Shown here: positions 1-6,357 of the stretch, one piece after another
Layout of the letters: the number at the start of each line of letters is the position of its first letter
Position numbering within the stretch: position 1 is the first letter of the stretch
DNA from: an uncultured Anaerocolumna sp.
GTDB taxonomy: Bacteria; Bacillota; Clostridia; Lachnospirales; Lachnospiraceae
Assembly: GCA_937901695.1 (NCBI GenBank)
Contig: CALDJN010000147.1
Location: 1 to 21,081, forward strand
DNA length: 21,081 nt
Direction of reading: 5' to 3'
The notes under the pieces: model-generated
The model's database searches: none
Told to the model about the DNA's origin: nothing
What the model saw: only the letters and a program-made list of their open reading frames with translations
Made by a program: the position numbers and the translations under genes

Positions 1-120
1 TCTTGTTTCTTCTTTTCTTGTTTCTTCCTTTGCTGTTCCTTCCTTTCTTGTTTCTTCTTTTCTTGTTTCTTCCTTTGCTGTTCCTTCCTTTCTTGTTTCT
101 CCCTTTGCTGTTTCTTCCTT
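1..120. repeat. 15-bp tandem repeat, eight units, in coding sequence
   Basis: Eight consecutive 15-bp units start at 1, 16, 31, 46, 61, 76, 91 and 106. Three unit types alternate as a 45-bp higher-order repeat, of which 1-45 and 46-90 are identical. Because the unit length is a multiple of three, gain or loss of units keeps the minus-strand reading frame open. The array may continue past the left edge. Confidence 0.9.
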
Positions 121-225
121 TAATAATTTTTTATCCGATACCTTTTTCTTTGATACTTCAATATTGGATATTTCCGACGGTTTCTTATGTAAGGATATAT
201 TACTTTTCTTACTTGCTTGTACCAT
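1..225 (-). CDS. Partial gene for a charged repeat protein (runs off left edge)
   Basis: An open frame on the minus strand starts at an ATG (223-225) preceded by a GGTGAG ribosome binding site and stays open for 75 codons to the first base of the window. The first 35 residues (beginning MVQASKKSNISLHKKPSE) are basic and have no signal peptide or membrane segment. From about residue 36 the protein becomes a run of pentapeptides of the type K-E-E/G-T-R/A, coded by eight in-frame 15-bp repeats. Such a Lys/Glu/Thr/Arg stretch is expected to be a soluble, highly charged helix or a disordered linker. I do not recognise a family, and the rest lies outside the window. A candidate promoter is TTAACC (269-274) and TATAAA (247-252), 16 bp apart. 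The plus-strand reading of the same DNA, a Leu/Phe-rich ORF, is a mirror of the repeat and not a gene. Confidence 0.65.
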   Translation of the reverse strand, partial: MVQASKKSNISLHKKPSEISNIEVSKKKVSDKKLLKEETAKGETRKEGTAKEETRKEETRKEGTAKEETRKEETR

Positions 226-393
226 TTTCTCACCAAAATAGTTATTTTTATATCATATGTTAGAAAATGGTTAAATATGAAGAATACGTAGAAATTTATT
301 ATTTCTGCTTATCTTTTACTAGGAATTATTAGTTTATTTAAAAATTAACATAGGATTATTCAAATGTTATTCTTTTCATGATTAGGTTTTATC
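226..393. other. AT-rich intergenic gap
   Basis: This 168-bp gap separates the ECF S component from the repeat-protein gene; both read leftward. It holds the probable promoter of the repeat-protein gene (269-274 and 247-252, minus strand) and a small 6-bp-stem hairpin at 290-306 with no T-tract. I see no convincing terminator for the S-component operon. Confidence 0.4.
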
Positions 394-927
394 TTATTCT
401 ATAGCCGGAACAAGTCTTGCCTTCTTAAGTGCATATACAATAGCTGGTATAACAAGGAGCTGAATCACAATTCCAGGTAACGCATTAATAAATGCTGCTG
501 ATATAAATGCAGATACTCCATATGAATTACCTGCCACTCCAAATATAATAGCGTTAACAATTCCCATTACAATTCTTCCACCTAACATGCCACCAATTAA
601 AGAAGGATAAATCTTACCTTTTGTAGTGCGGTATAAAATAGCTGTTAAAGCACCATAAGTGCCGAGTTCAAATATCATAGAAATACCAACCGGATAAAGA
701 GGTGGCATTCCTGTTAATAAAAACGCCAAAGGTGGCAAGACCATGCCACAAAATGCAGCAAAGGGCACTCCACATAAGAATCCGCTAAGTAAAACCGGAA
801 TATGCATAGGAGATATAATCGCGCCTATGTTGGAAATAGGAATTAGTTTAGTTATTTGTGGAAGTATAAGACCAATGGATATGCATATGGCTGTGTAAAT
901 AAGTTTTTGTGTGTTTGCTGGTTTCAA
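394..927 (-). CDS. ECF transporter S component (vitamin uptake, substrate unassigned)
   Basis: This encodes a small, very hydrophobic membrane protein of about 177 residues with five to six predicted helices. That is the size and character of the substrate-binding S component of energy-coupling factor (ECF) transporters, which work with a shared EcfA1-EcfA2-EcfT module encoded elsewhere. The central stretch SPMHIPVLLSGFLCG followed by GMPPLYPVGISMIFELGTYG matches a large Firmicutes S-component family whose vitamin is, to my knowledge, not settled. An in-frame ATG lies at 940-942, but its own codons form the GGAGG sequence and nothing upstream of it resembles a binding site. I therefore choose the TTG at 925-927, eight bases after GGAGG. 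The gene follows the P-loop kinase gene by 37 bp and is probably co-transcribed with it. The pairing suggests import and then phosphorylation of a vitamin or nucleoside. Confidence 0.85.
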   Translation of the reverse strand: MKPANTQKLIYTAICISIGLILPQITKLIPISNIGAIISPMHIPVLLSGFLCGVPFAAFCGMVLPPLAFLLTGMPPLYPVGISMIFELGTYGALTAILYRTTKGKIYPSLIGGMLGGRIVMGIVNAIIFGVAGNSYGVSAFISAAFINALPGIVIQLLVIPAIVYALKKARLVPAIE

Positions 928-964
928 AGTTATTTCCTCCATCTATTTTGATTTATTATTTATC

Positions 965-1624
965 TTATAAACTTGAAGTATCCATTACAAGGTCACTAAT
1001 CCTCGGAATATTTAATTCAGAAAAATACTTATTTTCCAATGGAATCCACTGATTGAGAAATTGTTTTAGTTTCTCTTCTCCACATCTTTTTCCTATTCTC
1101 TGGATTTGTACCTGTTCCCTGACTGTTAGAAATACTTTGCAGTCGTAAACTTGATTTAAAAATGGGTGGAGACTATAAGAACCTTCAATGATGTTGATAT
1201 TTTTAGTATTTATTATGGTCGGTTCTCCATAATTACCTGTGGCACATTGATAAGGAACATAGATTACTGGTTCCTGCCTTACTATTGGCATAAGAACCTC
1301 CTCTTTAAATCTTTCATAATCCATATGACCACCGGGTTGCTCTAATCTTTCCTTTGTTCTCATTTCAAAAGGGAGATAAAAATCATCTATGTGAAATACA
1401 TTGCAGTTATAGATTTCACTTAACTCTTTAGCTAGTGAAGTCTTACCACTGCCACACATACCATCTATGGCAAGAAGAAAAGGTTTTTGGTTGTCAGTAT
1501 GGGAACTGACGAAAGTATCTATTGCATATAGCAAGGGTAGGAAGGGGGAATCCATTTTAATTTTCTGGCGCTTAGACTCCATTGGTTTTTGATTCGATTT
1601 ACCACACGCCGTATTTTCACTCAT
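965..1624 (-). CDS. Uridine kinase-like P-loop kinase
   Basis: This is a 219-residue soluble kinase of the uridine kinase/phosphoribulokinase-like P-loop group. The Walker A motif GMCGSGKT is at residues 55-62. It is followed by HIDDFYLP near residues 78-85, where the aspartates typical of nucleoside and vitamin kinases sit, and later by an INIIEGSYSLHP stretch typical of this family. The first 25 residues are polar and look like a non-conserved extension. The ATG at 1622-1624 is kept because GAGG lies five bases upstream and the internal ATGs lack binding sites. The next gene in the same direction is an ECF S component, so the substrate could be the transported vitamin or nucleoside; pantothenate, pyridoxal or nicotinamide riboside are possible alternatives to uridine. 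The substrate cannot be fixed from sequence alone. Confidence 0.75.
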   Translation of the reverse strand: MSENTACGKSNQKPMESKRQKIKMDSPFLPLLYAIDTFVSSHTDNQKPFLLAIDGMCGSGKTSLAKELSEIYNCNVFHIDDFYLPFEMRTKERLEQPGGHMDYERFKEEVLMPIVRQEPVIYVPYQCATGNYGEPTIINTKNINIIEGSYSLHPFLNQVYDCKVFLTVREQVQIQRIGKRCGEEKLKQFLNQWIPLENKYFSELNIPRISDLVMDTSSL

Positions 1625-1638
1625 AATAGCCTCAATGC

Positions 1639-1722
1639 CGGCGCTTCAGCGCCTTTTAATAATGACAGCGATTTGTGCCCCCGCACAAATTGCCGGTTGA
1701 AAAAAGCTTGCTTTTTTCAACC
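1639..1722. repeat. Cluster of three GC-richer hairpins upstream of the kinase gene
   Basis: Three hairpins lie back to back in an otherwise AT-rich gap. The first is GGCGCT-TC-AGCGCC (about 1641-1654). The second is ATTTGTGC-CCCC-GCACAAAT (eight perfect pairs). The third is GGTTGAAAAAAG-CTTG-CTTTTTTCAACC (twelve perfect pairs). The cluster ends within about 15 bases of the kinase start and so probably forms the kinase mRNA leader. The base composition differs from its surroundings, which suggests an inserted repeat element, but there is no second copy in the window. Confidence 0.6.
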
Positions 1723-1733
1723 TAACTCCATAT

Positions 1734-1784
1734 AAAAAAACATGAAAATAAAACCTGCTGTTCTCAGCGGTTTTCATCTTCATG
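1734..1784 (-). terminator. Rho-independent terminator (minus strand)
   Basis: The stretch 1741-1784 folds as a long, slightly imperfect hairpin: CATGAA with TTCATG, AAAACC with GGTTTT, and an inner GCTG/CAGC. On the minus strand it is followed directly by seven T residues (1734-1740). It lies about 250 bp downstream of the DUF3842 stop codon and upstream of the kinase, so it most likely ends the DUF3842 transcript and insulates the kinase operon. Confidence 0.65.
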
Positions 1785-1920
1785 ATTTTGATTCGACTTA
1801 TTCACTTTTAATGTATAATTTTTCTTAGGATAACACCTTGCTATTATAAAGTTCCTAACTTCATGAAAGGAATATTCTTGTTTTCTATAATAACAAATAA
1901 GATGACTATCATATATCATT

Positions 1921-1968
1921 ATCTTAACATATTACAATCTTAACATATTACAATCTTAACATATTTCA
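1921..1968. repeat. 16-bp tandem repeat, three copies
   Basis: The unit ATCTTAACATATTACA is present at 1921-1936 and 1937-1952 without change, and at 1953-1968 with one substitution. It sits in AT-rich DNA just downstream of the DUF3842 gene. No function is evident; slippage during replication is enough to explain it. Confidence 0.85.
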
Positions 1969-2031
1969 ATCATAAAATATATAATAATAATAAATACTTT
2001 GTTTTCATTTTATATGTATGAGTAGGAAATA

Positions 2032-2505
2032 TCACATCTGTAATGAAATATCCCATTTGTTCTCTAGATACTCTTTTACCAATTGAATACTATAATCAAT
2101 ATAGGTATCTGTCGTTTCCTTTAACTCTGCCGCTACTATTACTCCACAACGGTTTAGCGGGATTAATATCTTCTGTGCCGACGAGGAACTTATGGCTACC
2201 GCCATAGCCGGCGTTAATTCTCCCAACATGGAGTTAGCAGTGATAATCGCTAGGGGACCAAGAATAATATCAGATTTGGCTGATGTCCGAATAATTGCAT
2301 TTTCTCCGGTTGCTCCTACGTCTGCCCCTGCTTTTATCATATTGTTTGTGGCTGTAGAGTTAGTGCCTAGGGCACAGATTGTAATACTATAATCTTTATA
2401 TAATTCTTTATTCTTTAAAATGAGTTTTCTTAGTTTTCCTACGAGATTCCTGCCAATGCCTCCGCCTTGACCATCTATAATGGATATGAATATTTTTTTT
2501 GGCAT
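2032..2505 (-). CDS. DUF3842 family protein
   Basis: This is a 157-residue soluble protein starting with MPKKIFISIIDGQGGGIG. The IDGQGGGIG glycine loop after the first beta strand, the later GATGENAI stretch and the GPLAIITANSMLGELTPAMA stretch are hallmarks of the DUF3842 family of clostridial proteins. The fold looks Rossmann-like, and a nucleotide or phosphate ligand in the glycine loop is likely, but the function is unknown to me. The start is well supported by AGGAG nine bases before the ATG. The gene stands alone, with its own upstream gap and a downstream hairpin terminator. In that upstream leader, 2562-2579 forms a seven-pair hairpin whose minus-strand loop is GGAG, so it could influence translation or simply be chance. 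Confidence 0.85.
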   Translation of the reverse strand: MPKKIFISIIDGQGGGIGRNLVGKLRKLILKNKELYKDYSITICALGTNSTATNNMIKAGADVGATGENAIIRTSAKSDIILGPLAIITANSMLGELTPAMAVAISSSSAQKILIPLNRCGVIVAAELKETTDTYIDYSIQLVKEYLENKWDISLQM

Positions 2506-2944
2506 TATAATTTCTCCTGTAATTTAGTTGTAGTAAATGTAGCTTTTTCCCTTTGTCGCAGAAATATCCTCCGATATTTTGTGAGTTTTGATTTTTTCCC
2601 AACTTAACAATCTACATACATCGCTTTTCGTATATGCTAAATTGGAATATGAATATTGATTTGTGAATCCAGCATCAAGTCCTCTTTTTATATCTCCACA
2701 TTAAGTAGACCGATTCATTTTCCAGCATTATCTATTGCATTCATTATAACGTATTTAAGAATTTTAGCAATTGCATTATTAACATATTTGAATATTTTAG
2801 CAATTGCATTATTAAAATATAATAAAGAGATATTTACGAATTCATATTATTACAGTATTTTGTAACTTAGACTATTACTTTTATCTTTCCAAATCATCCT
2901 ATTTCATATACAATAAAGCTATAACCTATCAGAGGAGGTATCGA
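2506..2944. other. 439-bp divergent intergenic region
   Basis: This gap separates the leftward DUF3842 gene from the rightward dehydrogenase gene and must contain both promoters. On the plus strand, TACAAT at 2909-2914 is a fair -10 element with a weak TTTCCA -35 at 2885-2890. It also holds a 33-bp tandem repeat. A 69-codon plus frame across it is low complexity, lacks a binding site and is not called. Confidence 0.45.
2748..2813. repeat. 33-bp tandem repeat, two copies
   Basis: The segments 2748-2780 and 2781-2813 are two 33-bp copies sharing ATTTTAGCAATTGCATTATT exactly and differing at a few positions in the first half. A degenerate third copy can be seen just upstream (ATTGCATTCATTATAAC). 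Each copy contains the small palindrome GCAATTGC. No function can be assigned. Confidence 0.8.
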
Positions 2945-3907
2945 ATGAACCAAAAAGGTATTTTACTATTACAAACAACAACTCCAGGGCAAATTAAGAT
3001 GTTACAAAACATTGCTCCTGATTACAAAATTGTCGATGGATTTTCTACGGAGGTCCCAGATTTTCCTTTAGATAACGTTGAGATTCTATATGGCTGGAAC
3101 GGTAAGGCAGGCAATACTATATTGCATAGCCCTGCCAGTAATCTAAAATGGGTACAGATGCACACTGCAGGTGTTGATTTTGTAGACCAAGATACTATGA
3201 AAAAGAAAAATATATTATTAACCAACAGCAGTGGCCTTCATGGGAAGGTAATCGCAGAATCCGTATATGGTATGTTATTGTCTTATACCAGAGGTATTGG
3301 GAATGCCATTAAAGATCAATCATTGAAAAAATGGGGAAGCAGAGATAATATCATGGAATTACAGGATAGTACCATGATGATTGTAGGTGCGGGGCATATT
3401 GGTATTGAGGTTGCAAAACTTGCTAAAGCTTTTGGCATGAAAACCATCGGCGTAAATCGTACAGGTCAAGCCGTGGAATATATGGATATAATTGTAAAAC
3501 AGTCAGAGTTGATAAGCTATGTACAGGAAGCAGATGTTGTTGTTAATATACTTCCATTGACAAAACTGACTACCTATTTCTTTGATAAGATAATCTTTTC
3601 TAAGATGAAAAAGACTGCTGTATTCATTAATGTAGGAAGAGGTAAATCTGTTAATACTAAGGATTTAGTAGAAGCTTTGGAAGAAGGACAATTGGCTTTT
3701 GCAGCACTTGATGTCTTTGAAACAGAACCATTACCTGCTGATAATCCACTTTGGGAGAGAGATGATGTACTAATTACTCCACATATTTCAGGGTTATTAC
3801 CTAAATTTAAAGATAGATTATTTGCCATATTTGAAGAGAATCTTAGAGCTTATGTGGAAGGTAAGGAATTGCCTAGGAATTTAGTTGATTTTGAGAGAAG
3901 TTATTAA
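2945..3907 (+). CDS. D-isomer-specific 2-hydroxyacid dehydrogenase, NAD-dependent
   Basis: This is a 320-residue cytosolic oxidoreductase of the D-2-hydroxyacid dehydrogenase family (phosphoglycerate, glyoxylate, D-lactate dehydrogenase group). It interconverts a 2-keto acid and a D-2-hydroxy acid with NAD(H). The nucleotide-binding glycine motif GAGHIG is at residues 148-153. The catalytic set is complete: Arg232 in NVGRGKSV, Glu261 in FETEPLP, and His280 in ITPHISG. The length is normal for the short form without the ACT regulatory domain of SerA. AGGAGG sits six bases before the ATG, so the start is firm. The gene stands alone between a divergent DUF3842 gene and a converging ABC operon, so context does not reveal the substrate. 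The exact acid cannot be told from sequence. Confidence 0.9.
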   Translation: MNQKGILLLQTTTPGQIKMLQNIAPDYKIVDGFSTEVPDFPLDNVEILYGWNGKAGNTILHSPASNLKWVQMHTAGVDFVDQDTMKKKNILLTNSSGLHGKVIAESVYGMLLSYTRGIGNAIKDQSLKKWGSRDNIMELQDSTMMIVGAGHIGIEVAKLAKAFGMKTIGVNRTGQAVEYMDIIVKQSELISYVQEADVVVNILPLTKLTTYFFDKIIFSKMKKTAVFINVGRGKSVNTKDLVEALEEGQLAFAALDVFETEPLPADNPLWERDDVLITPHISGLLPKFKDRLFAIFEENLRAYVEGKELPRNLVDFERSY

Positions 3908-3976
3908 CGGAAAATTAATGTTAGAGTTTTGAATAAGCCTATTCTTTGTTCCATGCCGTTCTGAGCCTAAAAGCTA

Positions 3977-4052
3977 TGTCATTCTGAGCCTGAAAGGCGA
4001 AGAATCCCATACGTGAAGTAGAGATTCTTCGCCTTTCAGGCTCAGAATGACA
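3977..4052. repeat. Perfect 30-bp inverted repeat, interspersed palindrome family
   Basis: Left arm 3977-4006 and right arm 4023-4052 are exact reverse complements of 30 bp around a 16-base loop. Each arm is itself a hairpin, ATTCT-GA-GCCT-GAA-AGGC-GA-AGAAT, so the region can fold as one long cruciform or as two small hairpins. It lies between the converging dehydrogenase and ABC permease genes and may end transcription in both directions. The same motif recurs at three other places in this window. Confidence 0.9.
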
Positions 4053-4124
4053 GACCTTTCAAGCTTAGAATGGCACTTCCTTTCAAACTCAGAATGGCAC
4101 TCCTTTCAGATTCAGAATGACATA
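4032..4124. repeat. Four degenerate 23-24-bp half-units beside the palindrome
   Basis: Starting at 4032, 4055, 4079 and 4102, the pattern CCTTTCA-(6-7 bases)-AGAATGRCA repeats every 23 to 24 bp. The first copy is the right half of the perfect palindrome and the others are drifted copies of it. This looks like serial duplication of one end of the element and leads up to the stop codon of the ABC permease gene. Confidence 0.75.
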
Positions 4125-4145
4125 ATTCCCAGACTTAGAACACCA

Positions 4146-4790
4146 TCAAAAATCCTTCTTATTCAATATACCAACTGATAAACGATAAGATATGAATAAT
4201 ATTAGCAATACAATAAACGGCGATGCATAACATAAGTATCTAATTTGTTCTTCCGTAGGTTGTGGAATTGAAAGTCCTTTAAACAAACGGATAAGCTTGG
4301 AAAACCCGGTAATCAAAATTGTAGGTAATATAAATATAATAAGCATTATAATACGTGCCTTTTCTGTTCCCAGCTTAAAAATAATAGGTAGTAATATACC
4401 AACCAGAACTAAAGAAACTAATGAAACGCTTCCGCTGGTCAGCAGCAATTCCTTGTAATCACCCACACCTGTTACCTTGGATATAATAAAGCCTAAGATA
4501 AGTGAGATTATTCCTCCGGATAACGCAAAAATTACTAATAATACATATTTAGACTTTGCTAAATCCTTTCTAGAAATAGGCATGGTTAATGCATATTTGT
4601 CCCACTTAGTGCTTTCATCATAAGCCATTGAAGTTACTGTCATCATGGTAGTAAACAGTATCATCATAAATATTATATAAGATGGGCTTTTAAGACTAAT
4701 TCCAATAAAAGTAAACGCTACTAAAACAAGTCCTAATTGTTTTATATATTTTTTTAAATTTATTATATCCTTTAATATTAACCCAGTCAT
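4146..4790 (-). CDS. ABC-2 type transporter permease
   Basis: This is a membrane protein of 214 residues with about six hydrophobic segments. It resembles the ABC-2 permeases that accompany YtrA-type regulators; the motif MAYDESTKWDKYALTMPISR between the second and third helices is typical of this group. It would form the channel for the ATPase encoded just before it. A GTG at 4797-4799 would add three residues and overlap the ATPase stop codon, but it lies inside the GGGGTG binding site. The ATG at 4788-4790, eight bases after that site, fits better and begins right after the ATPase TAG. The exported substrate is unknown; related systems respond to cell-wall-active compounds. Confidence 0.85.
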   Translation of the reverse strand: MTGLILKDIINLKKYIKQLGLVLVAFTFIGISLKSPSYIIFMMILFTTMMTVTSMAYDESTKWDKYALTMPISRKDLAKSKYVLLVIFALSGGIISLILGFIISKVTGVGDYKELLLTSGSVSLVSLVLVGILLPIIFKLGTEKARIIMLIIFILPTILITGFSKLIRLFKGLSIPQPTEEQIRYLCYASPFIVLLILFISYRLSVGILNKKDF

Positions 4791-4791
4791 T

Positions 4792-5664
4792 CTATTCACC
4801 CCTTACTTTATATAAAATTATTTCTTCAATGGTTGTATTATCCATATAAAACTCGTTGCTGTATTTCTTCTGATTCATTTGTTTCATAATTTCCTTTTTA
4901 TTATTAATCATTACTTCATACCCAAATTGATTTTTACGAACACCGATAATATTGCTTTTATCCAGCTTCTCAAAATCATCTTTTTTACATTTTATAACAC
5001 CATAATTATCCGTCAAATTATCTTTACTTTCGCTTAATATGATTTTCCCATCATGTATAAATGTAATATAATCTGCCACCTTCTCTAAGTCACTTGTAAT
5101 ATGAGAAGAAATGAATATCGTATGTTCTTCATTTTGTATAAATTCAAGGAATATATCCAGGATTTCATCTCGTACAATAGGATCTAGTCCACTGGTTGCT
5201 TCATCCAGAATTAAAAGTTTTGCCTGATGGGACAGGGCAACTGCTATGGATAGCTTCATCTTCATACCACGGGAATATTCTTTTACTATCTTATCTTTTG
5301 GTAACTTAAATGTCTCTGCATATTGATAAAATGTATCTTCTTCCCAATTGGAATAAATATATTTCATTATTTTGGATATATCAGTCAGAGTAAGATTTTC
5401 ATGAAAAAAGCTTTCATCAAATACTACGCCAATCTGATTCCTAATAGCCAGCTGGTCCTTCTCATAGTCCAGTCCCAAGATACGAATATCTCCTTTATCT
5501 ACATGTATTAAATTTAATATTGTTTTTATGGTTGTGGTTTTACCTGCTCCATTCTCACCTACAAATCCCATAATACAGCCTTTGGGTACTTTAAATGAGA
5601 TATTGTCTAGTTTAAAATTCTTATAACTTTTAGAAATTCCACTTAATTCTAAAGCATAATCCAT
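4792..5664 (-). CDS. ABC transporter ATP-binding protein
   Basis: This is a 290-residue ATPase subunit. Walker A is GENGAGKTT near residues 37-45. The signature is YSRGMKMKLS, a common variant of LSGGQ in this subfamily. Walker B is LLILDEATSGLDP, and the H-loop is ISSHI. The last 80 residues are a short accessory domain as seen in BcrA/YtrB-like ATPases. AGGAGG precedes the ATG by eight bases and lies within the last codons of the upstream GntR gene, so translation is probably coupled. The protein should power the ABC-2 permease that follows directly. Export of an antimicrobial or lipid-linked compound is the usual role of such GntR-ABC operons, but nothing here fixes the substrate. Confidence 0.93.
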   Translation of the reverse strand: MDYALELSGISKSYKNFKLDNISFKVPKGCIMGFVGENGAGKTTTIKTILNLIHVDKGDIRILGLDYEKDQLAIRNQIGVVFDESFFHENLTLTDISKIMKYIYSNWEEDTFYQYAETFKLPKDKIVKEYSRGMKMKLSIAVALSHQAKLLILDEATSGLDPIVRDEILDIFLEFIQNEEHTIFISSHITSDLEKVADYITFIHDGKIILSESKDNLTDNYGVIKCKKDDFEKLDKSNIIGVRKNQFGYEVMINNKKEIMKQMNQKKYSNEFYMDNTTIEEIILYKVRGE

Positions 5665-5667
5665 AAT

Positions 5668-6042
5668 CTATTCCTCCTTATATATCATATCCATAATCTC
5701 ATGTAGTTCCTCCAGCGGTATACCACCTTGTCTTGCATAATCAACAGCACTTTGGATATTTTCTTCAATCTTTCGAAGATGTTCTTCCTTTACAAGTTCT
5801 TTGTTATTTTCAGATACGAAGCTTCCTTTGCCAACTATGGTTGTAATGAAGCCTTCTCTTTCCAGTTCCTCATAAGCTCTTTTCGTTGTTATAACACTAA
5901 TTCTTAATTCCTTAGCTAACAAACGCATAGAGGGCAAAGAGCTTCCAGGCAGTAAATCTCCACTCATAATTAAGTTTTTAATCTGAGATGTTATTTGTTC
6001 ATAAATTGGTTTACCGCTGGAATTGCTTATAATAATCTCCAC
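5668..6042 (-). CDS. GntR family regulator, YtrA subfamily
   Basis: This is a 124-residue transcription factor. A GntR winged helix-turn-helix occupies residues 10-75 (PIYEQITSQIKNLIMSGDL, LPSMRLLAKELRIS, YEELEREGFI, GKGSFV). A short helical tail of about 45 residues follows, with no large effector domain, which is the layout of the YtrA subfamily. It starts at GTG (6040-6042) with AGGTG seven bases upstream. It is the first gene of a three-gene operon with an ABC ATPase and permease. A palindrome covering the operon's own promoter is the obvious binding site, so autorepression released by an unknown signal is inferred. Confidence 0.92.
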   Translation of the reverse strand: MEIIISNSSGKPIYEQITSQIKNLIMSGDLLPGSSLPSMRLLAKELRISVITTKRAYEELEREGFITTIVGKGSFVSENNKELVKEEHLRKIEENIQSAVDYARQGGIPLEELHEIMDMIYKEE

Positions 6043-6357
6043 GTATTCACCTCAGTTCATTTCGCAATTCATTTTTGATAACTTCCTGTTAATTTTCACT
6101 TTTTAGTATATACTGTATATATTAACTATACACAGTATATACTGATGTATAAACTTTGTCAATAGAAAAATAAAATTAATTTTATCTTGAAGAATTTAGC
6201 CAATTTACTGGATTTACCGCGAATTATTAGTTAATTGTCCAGCCTTTTTTATCCTCCTTTAGGGAATTAAAAACATATATGACTTTTTTCACTTTTCCTC
6301 TTTACAAACAGGAAACTTTGTGGTTAAATATAAAAAATTTAAGGAGGTTCAAAATAT
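6043..6357. other. Divergent intergenic region, GntR operon and NCS2 permease
   Basis: Besides the GntR operator-promoter, this region carries a candidate plus-strand promoter for the permease gene: TTTACA at 6301-6306 and TTAAAT at 6324-6329, 17 bp apart. The remaining sequence is AT-rich. I looked for a purine riboswitch or a PyrR-type attenuator before the permease and saw neither. Confidence 0.45.
6105..6162 (-). promoter_or_regulatory. GntR operon promoter with overlapping palindromic operator
   Basis: Read on the minus strand, TTGACA (6162-6157) is followed after exactly 17 bases by TATACT (6139-6134), an excellent sigma-A promoter. The inverted repeat AGTATATACTGT (6105-6116) and ACAGTATATACT (6132-6143) has 12-bp perfect arms spaced 15 bp apart. 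Its upstream arm covers the -10 box and its downstream arm lies just past the expected transcription start near 6127. A dimeric GntR protein bound here would block RNA polymerase. Confidence 0.85.

Larger units (their letters stand above)
1625..2031. other. 407-bp intergenic region between kinase and DUF3842 genes
   Basis: It contains, in order, the kinase ribosome binding site, the three-hairpin cluster, the minus-strand terminator, about 130 bp of featureless AT-rich DNA, and a 16-bp tandem repeat. I see no additional coding frame with a binding site. Confidence 0.5.

Noticed and set aside
3..263. Plus-strand 86-residue Leu/Phe-rich open frame
   Set aside because: It is the complementary reading of a 15-bp tandem repeat. 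The minus frame has a proper binding site and start, while this one has none.
1741..1784. CTGAGA on the minus strand as part of a TPP riboswitch
   Set aside because: The six bases fall in the stem and loop of a simple terminator hairpin, and none of the other TPP motifs is nearby.
2656..2865. Plus-strand 69-residue open frame
   Set aside because: It has no ribosome binding site, is AT-rich and low in complexity, and is produced by a 33-bp tandem repeat.
3977..4052. Ends of an insertion sequence around the perfect 30-bp inverted repeat
   Set aside because: The arms are only 16 bases apart with no room for a transposase, and the same motif recurs as a small palindrome elsewhere, so it is a repeat element and not an IS.
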